Source: Gammaproteobacteria bacterium | GTDB lineage: Bacteria > Pseudomonadota > Gammaproteobacteria > Nitrococcales > Nitrococcaceae | Direction: 5' to 3' | Assembly: GCA_018334525.1 (NCBI GenBank) | Contig: JAGXLT010000006.1 | Span: forward strand, 1 to 12,261 | DNA: 12,261 nucleotides | In this document: in pieces, positions 6,929-12,261 of the stretch | Layout of the letters: the number at the start of each line of letters is the position of its first letter | Position numbering within the stretch: position 1 is the first letter of the stretch | Position numbers and translations under genes: made by a program | The notes under the pieces: model-generated | Told to the model about the DNA's origin: nothing | What the model saw: the letters and a program-made list of their open reading frames with translations, nothing else | The model's database searches: none

Positions 6929-8214
6929 GGCTCTACCTCTGGCTCCTCAATAGCAACGGGCTCTGATTCAAAGTCGAGTTCCAGCTGTATCTCTTCATAT
7001 CGCGGATCCAGCCCGCCTGAATACACACCCTCGCGCGGCACCACACGATAGGTTGACGGTTCACCCACGGGAATAGGCGGCCCGAATTGACGCCGATACC
7101 AGGAAAACAGAGCCAGCAATAACGCCGTTGCACCCAACGTCCAAAACAGACCATCAGGGCCCAACAATAACATGAGCTGCGTTGCCATCAACGGGCCGAT
7201 AATCATGCCCAGACCATGTACGAGCAAAAGCGCAGCGCTCGCACCTAACATTTGGCTTGAGTCCATAAAGTCATTTACCAACGACACGGCAATGGGATAA
7301 AGCGTAAAGGCCAAACCACCCCATAGAATGGCAAAGCCGATCACTAAAAGATCGCTCTCACCAGTTGCAGCAATGATGGCAAGGCTCGAGCCGGTTACCG
7401 CAAAGCTGACAAACATCATTACAAGCCGGCGATCAAACCGATCTGACAAATGACCGATAGGCCACTGAAGCATAAAACCGCCTAAAATACTCATGCCCAT
7501 TAATAAGGCGATACCGGTATCGGAAAAACCGGAATCCCTGGCAAACACGGGCGCCAGGCTTAAAAAGGCCCCGGCAATCACGCCGGATAGGGCCGAGCCG
7601 ATCAGCCCGAGGGGTGAGGCCTCCAACACACGCCACAAAGAGATGGGTTCGATCTGTGGCAGTTCAGGAGAGGTGATTCGGGTAACGGTTACCGGCACCA
7701 CGGCCGCGGCAATCAGCATGGCTGCCAGACTGAATAATTCAAACCCGCCCGGGCTACCGAGCAGCAGTAAGAACTGCCCGCCACCCAAGCCCACATAGGC
7801 CACAATGCTGTAAACCCCAAGAACTTGGCCACGGCGGTCTGATGGTGTTCTATCGTTCAGCCAGCTTTCGGTGACCATGTACAACCCGGCCAGACTAAAG
7901 CCATAGGTTAATCGCATCACCGCCCACAGCCAGGGCTCAATGAGTAACGGATAAGCAAGGGTGCTGATCGCAGCAGATGCTGCAAAGGCCGCAAAACTGC
8001 GAATATGGCCCACACGCGCAATGATCCCGGCGCACACGCGGGTCGCAATGACAAAACCGACGGAATAACAAGCGGCAACCACACCGATTAATTCGATCGG
8101 GAACGCCTCGTCAGACATGCGAACACCGACCAGCGTTGTCAACAGACCACCGCCCGTAAGCAGCAACCCGAATGACACGAACAACGCAATAAACGGTGAA
8201 AGTGTTCGCAGCAT
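6925..8214 (-). CDS. MFS transporter, YcaD-like
   Basis: A 429-residue major facilitator with about 12 membrane segments over residues 5-375. The cytoplasmic loop between the two halves carries G254-HLSDRFDRR-263, the MFS loop motif, and the first half has 'TESWLNDRTPSDRRGQVLGVYSI' (about 115-137), which resembles the YcaD group of MFS proteins. The substrate is unknown. After the last segment comes a soluble tail of about 45 residues that ends strongly acidic ('LELDFESEPVAIEEPEVEP'), longer than usual for such carriers. It is the first gene of the operon. Its ATG lies 36 bases from the divergent ectA start, with no clear Shine-Dalgarno. The TGA overlaps the tsaB ATG. The family call is firm at MFS level and moderate at YcaD level. 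Confidence 0.88.
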   Translation of the reverse strand: MLRTLSPFIALFVSFGLLLTGGGLLTTLVGVRMSDEAFPIELIGVVAACYSVGFVIATRVCAGIIARVGHIRSFAAFAASAAISTLAYPLLIEPWLWAVMRLTYGFSLAGLYMVTESWLNDRTPSDRRGQVLGVYSIVAYVGLGGGQFLLLLGSPGGFELFSLAAMLIAAAVVPVTVTRITSPELPQIEPISLWRVLEASPLGLIGSALSGVIAGAFLSLAPVFARDSGFSDTGIALLMGMSILGGFMLQWPIGHLSDRFDRRLVMMFVSFAVTGSSLAIIAATGESDLLVIGFAILWGGLAFTLYPIAVSLVNDFMDSSQMLGASAALLLVHGLGMIIGPLMATQLMLLLGPDGLFWTLGATALLLALFSWYRRQFGPPIPVGEPSTYRVVPREGVYSGGLDPRYEEIQLELDFESEPVAIEEPEVEP

Positions 8215-8234
8215 GATGATGAACTCGTCTAGTT

Positions 8235-8243
8235 TGCTATGAT
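8235..8243 (+). promoter_or_regulatory. Extended -10 promoter element for ectA
   Basis: TG-C-TATGAT ends seven bases before the ectA ATG, so transcription would begin at about 8250-8251, at or next to the start codon. No -35 box resembling TTGACA lies at the usual distance (about 8215-8220, GATGAT). The whole divergent spacer to the MFS gene is only 36 bases. Confidence 0.5.
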
Positions 8244-8250
8244 CTAGTGT

Positions 8251-8793
8251 ATGACGCCTACTAACAGCGAAGATATACTCGATGCCGGTATTCGGCTACG
8301 CACCCCTCGCCCTGAGGAAGGCAGCGCCTTATGGCAGCTGGCGCATGATACCGGAACTCTCGATTTAAACTCAGGCTATTTATACCTGCTACTGGCCCGC
8401 GATTTTGCAGACACCTGCGTCGTCGCTGAACAGGATGGGGTAATTGTTGGTTTTGCCACCGGTTACCGACGACCACGTTACCCTGAAGTGATTTTCCTGT
8501 GGCAGGTTGCCATCCATCCGGACTTTCAGGGACAAGGTCTTGGCAAACAGTTGGTTGCCGGTTTTCTGCGCCAGCCCGGGGCCGATCGAGCCAGTATTTT
8601 AGAGACCACAATCAGCCCTGATAATGCCGCATCCCGTGGCTTGTTCGAGGCCATTGCTCGCGAGCTGGATGTAGATTGCCGTGTCTCCCCGCTGTTCGCC
8701 AGCGAAGATTTTCCCGAGCCAACCCATGAGCCTGAAGAACTGTTCAGTATTGGACCGTTCAGACCCGCTGCCCTCAACCAGTTGGCGCTCTAA
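8251..8793 (+). CDS. ectA: EctA, L-2,4-diaminobutyrate N-gamma-acetyltransferase
   Basis: A 180-residue GNAT-fold enzyme with the EctA hallmarks '[24 protein letters not shown]' (37-60), '[24 protein letters not shown]' (67-90), the acetyl-CoA loop Q93-GQGLG-98 and '[16 protein letters not shown]' (117-132). It acetylates diaminobutyrate to N-gamma-acetyl-diaminobutyrate, the substrate of ectoine synthase. The ATG at 8251 is the only possible start: an in-frame TAG lies at 8245 and no other start codon precedes the conserved region. No Shine-Dalgarno is visible, and an extended -10 lies immediately upstream, so the message may be leaderless. The next gene is ectC after 28 bases; the usual ectB is missing from between them. 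Divergent from the MFS-led operon. Confidence 0.95.
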   Translation: MTPTNSEDILDAGIRLRTPRPEEGSALWQLAHDTGTLDLNSGYLYLLLARDFADTCVVAEQDGVIVGFATGYRRPRYPEVIFLWQVAIHPDFQGQGLGKQLVAGFLRQPGADRASILETTISPDNAASRGLFEAIARELDVDCRVSPLFASEDFPEPTHEPEELFSIGPFRPAALNQLAL

Positions 8794-8810
8794 GTCAACA
8801 CAAAACGATA

Positions 8811-8816
8811 AAGGAA
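8811..8816 (+). promoter_or_regulatory. Ribosome binding site of ectC
   Basis: AAGGAA lies five bases before the ATG at 8822. It marks that ATG, not the upstream in-frame Met codon at 8681 inside ectA, as the true ectC start. The protein then begins 'MKVVDVKDI', as ectoine synthases do. Confidence 0.8.
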
Positions 8817-8821
8817 AAATT

Positions 8822-9211
8822 ATGAAAGTTGTTGATGTAAAAGACATTATTGGATCTGAAAGGGAAGTTGAAGGCCCCGGCTGGACAAGCCGACGGCTTT
8901 TGTTGAAAAGCGATGGCATGGGGTTTTCGTTTCACGAAACCATCATTCCTGCCGGCGCAGAAATGACCCTTTGGTACAAGTATCACCTTGAAGCCGTTTA
9001 CTGTGTTGCAGGAAACGGAAGCATTGAGGATCTGGCCACCGGCGATGTGCATTCCCTGCATGACGGCATTTTATATGCCCTCGATAACCATGATCGGCAT
9101 ATTTTACGGGGCGGCACCGAAGATATGCGCCTGATCTGTGCATTTAATCCACCGGTCACCGGTCAGGAAAAGCACGATAGTGATGGTGCCTATGAGCTAA
9201 TCACTGACTGA
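8822..9211 (+). CDS. ectC: EctC, L-ectoine synthase
   Basis: A 129-residue cupin of the ectoine synthase family, of normal length. It cyclises N-gamma-acetyl-diaminobutyrate to ectoine, a compatible solute that accumulates in the cytoplasm under salt stress. The iron ligands described for the Paenibacillus lautus enzyme are all present at the same numbers: E57, Y85 and H93. Substrate-pocket residues W21, R25, T40, Y52 and H55 are also present. The solvent-tolerant core '[20 protein letters not shown]' (51-70) is typical. Base composition is a little poorer in G+C (about 49% by hand count) than much of the window. It follows ectA by 28 bases, presumably on the same message, with no ectB in between. 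The stop lies 12 bases from the convergent helicase gene. Confidence 0.96.
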   Translation: MKVVDVKDIIGSEREVEGPGWTSRRLLLKSDGMGFSFHETIIPAGAEMTLWYKYHLEAVYCVAGNGSIEDLATGDVHSLHDGILYALDNHDRHILRGGTEDMRLICAFNPPVTGQEKHDSDGAYELITD

Positions 9212-9240
9212 CTCTTTTCCCGCTCATGCGAAAAAGTCAG
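9208..9240. terminator. Weak imperfect inverted repeat at the convergent ectC / helicase ends
   Basis: CTGACT-C-TTTT (9208-9218) faces AAAAA-GTCAG (9231-9240), giving a ~10-bp stem with one mismatch around a 12-base loop, A/T-rich at the top. It spans both stop codons. It could act as a bidirectional terminator, the A and T runs lying inside the stem. The stem is not GC-rich, so it is only a candidate. Confidence 0.25.
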
Positions 9241-11131
9241 CAATTGCCGCCGGATCTCGGGTCAACGGGACCGGCGGTAAGCTTTCACGAAACACACGCC
9301 CATAGCTTTTAGTCAGCAGACGATGGTCTCCCACCATGAGAAGGCCACGGTCTTCAGGCCCGCGTATCAAACGCCCCACTCCCTGCCGAAGACTGATGAC
9401 TGCATCGGGAAGCTGAAGGTCCGCAAATGGATTACGCCCTTGCTCACGAAACCAGTCAATGCGTGCCTGTAAAACCGGATCGCCAGGTGAACCGAATGGC
9501 AAACGATCAATCATGACGCACGACAAGGCAGGGCCACGCACATCAACCCCTTCCCAAAAAGACTGAGTACCAAGAAGCACCGCATTACCGCGTTCTCGAA
9601 ACTGATCCAATAGCCGCTGAGGGTTGGCATCACCTTGCACCAATAACGGCTCGACTCGCTCGGCGCGCAGCCGCTGCGCCGCCATTTGTAGTGCCCGATG
9701 ACTGGTAAACAGCATAAACGCTCGCCCACCACTCATTTCCAGAACCTCAAGCGCACGGTCTAAGTAGGCATCAATAAATCCGGCTTCACTGGGCGCAGGA
9801 ATACTTTCAGGCACATACAGCAGCGCATTGGAGCGATAGTCGAAGGGGCTGTCAAAACGGCGGGTCTCTGCATCCTGCAGGCCAAGGCGGCCGGTAAAGT
9901 GACTAAACTGATCGCGCACCGATAACGTCGCCGAAGTAAAAATCCAGGCTCCCGGGTTTCGCTCTCGTCCAGCTGCAAACGGCGCAGCCACATCCAGCGG
10001 TGTCATACGGAGCCGATATCCGGTTCCCACGGTTTCCACCCAGCGTACGTAATCAGAATCAGCATCTTCTTCATGCAAAAATCGCTGTAAGTCGGCATGC
10101 ACCGCCTGCATACGTCGATAGCAGGATTCCAGTCCGGTTCCTCGCGGCGCTTGCGGCTCCAGCGCCTGAACCAACGCATAAATCACGGCTAGTAAGTCGC
10201 CTGCTGCCTGCGGGGCTTTCGATTCACGCGGCAAGCGTGCCCACGCATCTCGGCAATCATCACCCAGGACCAGTCGCAAATCAGCACTGGCTCGCTCAAG
10301 CTCACCCGCCAAATCAGAAAGATGCCCTGCATCGCCCGCCTCGCGAAGCTGCTCCAGGCGCACATCACGCCCCAGATCCGACAGCTGCCGACCGGAGAGC
10401 ACCATGCCGAAAAAACGCCCTGCAATCTCAGGAAGTTGATGTGCTTCATCGAGTACGTGTACGTCTGCGCTGGGCAGTACCTCGCCAAATCCTCCTTCAC
10501 GAATGGCCCAGTCCGCCATTAGAAGATGATGATTGACCACGACCACATCCGCATCCTGCGCTTCGCGTCGGGCCTTCATCACAAAGCAGTCAGAATAAAA
10601 GGGGCAATCCTGATTGAGGCAATTATCCGCAGTTGAGGTCACCATGGGTTGAAGCCGCCCAGGTACCGATTCATCAGGAAAATCGGCTAAATCTCCGCTG
10701 CTTGTGCGGCCCGCCCAAATACGCAACCTTTGCAATAAATCAGCAGCCTGACGGGTCTCAAAGCGGCCGGCGTCCAGAGTCCGCTCTAATCGATAATGAC
10801 ATAGATAGTTGCCGCGACCCTTTAAAAGAGCTGCTCTTATCGGTAGATCCACCACCGCCACGGCTAGCGGCAGATCACGCTGAAAGAGCTGATCCTGCAG
10901 GGTTCGGGTTCCCGTGGAAATCAAGGCACGCTTGCCTGACCGTAAAACCGGAATCAGATAACCCAGCGTTTTGCCAATGCCTGTACCGGCTTCAACCACG
11001 AGGGTTTCATCGGTTAAGACTGCCGCTGCAACCGATTTGGCCATGGCCACTTGCTCTTCGCGGGGAGAGAACTGCTCGAGTTGCGTGCTCAGCGGCCCAT
11101 CTGCAGCAAATAACTGCTCAAGCGCCGACAT
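9224..11131 (-). CDS. yoaA: YoaA/DinG-type XPD-like iron-sulfur DNA helicase
   Basis: A 635-residue superfamily 2 helicase (E. coli YoaA is 636) of the XPD/DinG group. The Walker A motif is G49-TGIGKT-55 in 'VEAGTGIGKT', the DEAH box is 228-231 ('VLDEAH'), and motif VI is Q583-GVGRLIR-590. Four cysteines, C111, C171, C176 and C182, sit between motifs I and II as the [4Fe-4S] ligands. Members unwind DNA 5' to 3'; E. coli YoaA works with the polymerase III chi subunit in repair of stalled replication. A TTG at 11146 and an ATG at 11143 also lie in frame, but only the ATG at 11131 has a good ribosome site (GGAAGA), and it gives the family length. The gene follows dsbB after 11 bases and converges on ectC. 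YoaA rather than DinG is judged from length and overall pattern. Confidence 0.9.
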   Translation of the reverse strand: MSALEQLFAADGPLSTQLEQFSPREEQVAMAKSVAAAVLTDETLVVEAGTGIGKTLGYLIPVLRSGKRALISTGTRTLQDQLFQRDLPLAVAVVDLPIRAALLKGRGNYLCHYRLERTLDAGRFETRQAADLLQRLRIWAGRTSSGDLADFPDESVPGRLQPMVTSTADNCLNQDCPFYSDCFVMKARREAQDADVVVVNHHLLMADWAIREGGFGEVLPSADVHVLDEAHQLPEIAGRFFGMVLSGRQLSDLGRDVRLEQLREAGDAGHLSDLAGELERASADLRLVLGDDCRDAWARLPRESKAPQAAGDLLAVIYALVQALEPQAPRGTGLESCYRRMQAVHADLQRFLHEEDADSDYVRWVETVGTGYRLRMTPLDVAAPFAAGRERNPGAWIFTSATLSVRDQFSHFTGRLGLQDAETRRFDSPFDYRSNALLYVPESIPAPSEAGFIDAYLDRALEVLEMSGGRAFMLFTSHRALQMAAQRLRAERVEPLLVQGDANPQRLLDQFRERGNAVLLGTQSFWEGVDVRGPALSCVMIDRLPFGSPGDPVLQARIDWFREQGRNPFADLQLPDAVISLRQGVGRLIRGPEDRGLLMVGDHRLLTKSYGRVFRESLPPVPLTRDPAAIADFFA

Positions 11132-11135
11132 ACTG

Positions 11136-11141
11136 TCTTCC
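11136..11141 (-). promoter_or_regulatory. Ribosome binding site deciding the helicase start
   Basis: The minus strand reads GGAAGA-CAGT-ATG, placing the site four to five bases before the ATG at 11131. No purine-rich sequence precedes the alternative ATG at 11143 or TTG at 11146. Confidence 0.55.
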
Positions 11142-11142
11142 A

Positions 11143-11625
11143 TCAATGCGCTATGTGGGTGCGCTTGGAGGTGTTAATAAAAACACCCAGAACACCGATC
11201 AGCACAAAAGCAAAGAGCGTCCACAACGGAATACTGAGCCCGAATACAGTATCGACTTCAGCACATTCTCCGGAGCCTGACAGTACCATCGCAAAAACCT
11301 CACTGAGCGGAAACATACCCAGCATATAGTCAAGACCCGGCCCGCAGGCGGGCACCTGGTCGGACGGTAGTGACTGAAGCCATAAATGGCGCCCTGCCAG
11401 CCCCACACCGCTCAGTGCTGCCAGACCAATACCGGCAGCAACCCATTTCCCCGGCAGTACTGCACCCAGAAAAAAGAAGACCGCCATCGTGGCAAACGCC
11501 ACGCGCTGGAAAATACACAATGGACAGGGTTCTAGCCCATCCACCCACTGTAAAACCAATGCATAAACAATTAATGCGGCACAGCCTAAACCGGCTGCGG
11601 CATTGAGCAGACGTGCCGATCGCAT
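11143..11625 (-). CDS. dsbB: DsbB-family disulfide bond formation protein
   Basis: A 160-residue four-helix inner-membrane protein with hydrophobic segments at about 11-28, 40-57, 61-80 and 131-151. The two periplasmic cysteine pairs needed to pass electrons from DsbA to quinone are present: C34-PL-C37 right after the first segment, followed by 'IFQR' (an Arg here is conserved for quinone binding), and C94 with C121 in the second loop. Reoxidation of DsbA using ubiquinone is the expected role. The ATG at 11625 shares one base with the TRAP permease stop (TGATG), so it is translated in a coupled way, and an AAGGAG sits some 12 bases upstream. A dsbA gene is not in the window. Confidence 0.93.
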   Translation of the reverse strand: MRSARLLNAAAGLGCAALIVYALVLQWVDGLEPCPLCIFQRVAFATMAVFFFLGAVLPGKWVAAGIGLAALSGVGLAGRHLWLQSLPSDQVPACGPGLDYMLGMFPLSEVFAMVLSGSGECAEVDTVFGLSIPLWTLFAFVLIGVLGVFINTSKRTHIAH

Positions 11626-12261
11626 CAGACCTGTTTTCTCCTTACCTGCAACAGGATCGCCACGGCCAGAATACCCAGACCAATCAGGTCAGTAACCCAG
11701 CCCCCTTGGATTAAGGTCAATGCCGACCCGCCCAATAATGGTCGCACCACCCAGCCGGCATTGCGCCCCATAAACCAACCTTGCACCGCAGCAGCAAGCA
11801 AGAAGACGCCCACGATGGCCGTAGCCGCCGCGCGTAGCACTAAGAACCAATCCGCATCACCGAGCAATGCGCTGGAGTAGAAAAACATAAACGGCACCAC
11901 AAACGCAGCAATGCCGATGCGGAATGAGGCAACTGATGTGGACATCGGATTACCCCCCGATATGCCCGCAGCCGCGTATGAGGCTAGCGCCACGGGTGGC
12001 GTAATCGCTGAGACCACCGCAAAGTAAAACACAAAGAAATGCGCCGTGAGCGGATCAATGCCTAATCGAATTAACCCCGGTGCCACAACAGAAGCCGCCA
12101 CGGCATAGGCAGCGGTTGTCGGCATTCCCATCCCCAACAGGATTGAAATGAACATGGCAAAAATCAGCGCCAATAGCTGGCTGGCCTCTGCCAGCCCCAG
12201 CAGTAACGAAGAAAAACGCCCGCCCACATCGGTCAGCGAAATCACACCAACGATCTTTCCC
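11625..12261 (-). CDS. TRAP transporter permease (DctM-type or fused DctQM), C-terminal part (5' end outside window)
   Basis: The frame is open to the window edge. The GTG at 12245 is internal, since codons for G-K-I-V-G lie before it, and 'GKIVGVISLTDVG' is a conserved stretch of TRAP large permeases. About 211 residues are seen, with several membrane segments and the family motifs 'LLGMGMPTTAAYAVAASVVAPGLIRLGIDPLTAHFFVFYF' and 'SAITPPVALASYAAAGISGGNP'. These fit the fused-type TRAP permeases that pair with a periplasmic TAXI-type binding protein, which would lie upstream outside the window. The C-terminal ~90 residues add further hydrophobic segments, as in fused permeases. It imports an unknown organic acid or solute using an ion gradient. 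Substrate cannot be told. Its stop overlaps the dsbB start by one base. Confidence 0.9.
   Translation of the reverse strand, partial: GKIVGVISLTDVGGRFSSLLLGLAEASQLLALIFAMFISILLGMGMPTTAAYAVAASVVAPGLIRLGIDPLTAHFFVFYFAVVSAITPPVALASYAAAGISGGNPMSTSVASFRIGIAAFVVPFMFFYSSALLGDADWFLVLRAAATAIVGVFLLAAAVQGWFMGRNAGWVVRPLLGGSALTLIQGGWVTDLIGLGILAVAILLQVRRKQV

Noticed and set aside
8215..8250. Search for a Zur box or a standard -35/-10 promoter for the MFS-led operon in the divergent spacer
   Set aside because: No AT-rich palindrome of the Zur type and no clear minus-strand promoter hexamers were seen. The promoter may lie inside the start of ectA, but I cannot point to it.
8681..8821. Upstream in-frame extension of ectC into the end of ectA
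   Set aside because: The extension overlaps ectA coding sequence, is not part of any ectoine synthase, and the ATG at 8822 has a proper ribosome site and gives the exact family numbering of the iron ligands.
9149..9166. Tandem ACCGGTC repeat within ectC
   Set aside because: Two 7-base units that encode conserved residues near the ectC end (Pro-Pro-Val-Thr-Gly). Too short to suggest a repeat element.
10000..10536. Plus-strand open frame of 178 codons opposite the helicase gene
   Set aside because: Antisense to the conserved iron-sulfur and DEAH region of the helicase. The composition is low in hydrophobic residues and rich in Pro, His, Ala and Arg, with no domain visible.
11100..11160. LexA (SOS) box upstream of the helicase
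   Set aside because: No CTGT-N8-ACAG palindrome is present near the start. The gene also sits inside a tight run behind dsbB.
10633..11280. Long plus-strand open frame (215 codons) opposite the helicase and dsbB
   Set aside because: It lies antisense to two clearly recognised genes, its translation is rich in Pro, Arg, Gln and His with no recognisable motif, and no ribosome site is seen. It is a shadow frame.

Overview
The window is about 12.3 kb of densely packed bacterial chromosome, very probably from a halophilic or marine gammaproteobacterium. This rests on a ubiquinone-pathway UbiG, a Zur matching the E. coli type at all eight metal ligands, DsbB, a YoaA/DinG helicase and ectoine genes. 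The species cannot be fixed from the sequence alone. There are no rRNA, tRNA, CRISPR, insertion-sequence or phage genes, and no gene-free stretch longer than about 110 bases.

Layout. (1) Positions 1-1687, plus strand: the 3' part of a ligase-associated Lhr-like DEXH helicase, overlapping by 4 bases with pdeM. This is the downstream half of a known four-part DNA repair cluster (ligase, exonuclease, helicase, PdeM). (2) Positions 8214 down to about 1689, minus strand: seven genes with almost no spacing, namely an MFS transporter, tsaB (tRNA t6A synthesis), zur (zinc repressor, TTG start), ubiG (ubiquinone methyltransferase, GTG start), an M23/LytM-type envelope protein, an iron-sulfur photolyase of the PhrB class, and a bacterial voltage-gated sodium channel. 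A strong intrinsic terminator closes the run. (3) Positions 8251-9211, plus strand: ectA and ectC, divergent from the seven-gene operon. ectB, which normally lies between them, is absent. (4) Positions 12261 down to 9224, minus strand: the C-terminal part of a TRAP transporter permease, dsbB and a YoaA/DinG-type iron-sulfur helicase, in a tight run that converges on ectC.

How the genes fit together. Housekeeping functions (t6A, ubiquinone, zinc control) share a transcript with envelope, light-repair and ion-channel genes, so the operon looks like co-expression rather than one pathway. The ectoine pair would make ectoine from diaminobutyrate only if an aminotransferase is supplied elsewhere.

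The observations most worth checking are the ectB-less ectAC pair, a candidate leaderless ectA transcript, and a possible short RNA. The RNA would lie on the minus strand between the channel gene and pdeM and carry a CUCCUCCUC (anti-Shine-Dalgarno-like) stretch just before the terminator. No convincing wholly new multi-gene system was found.
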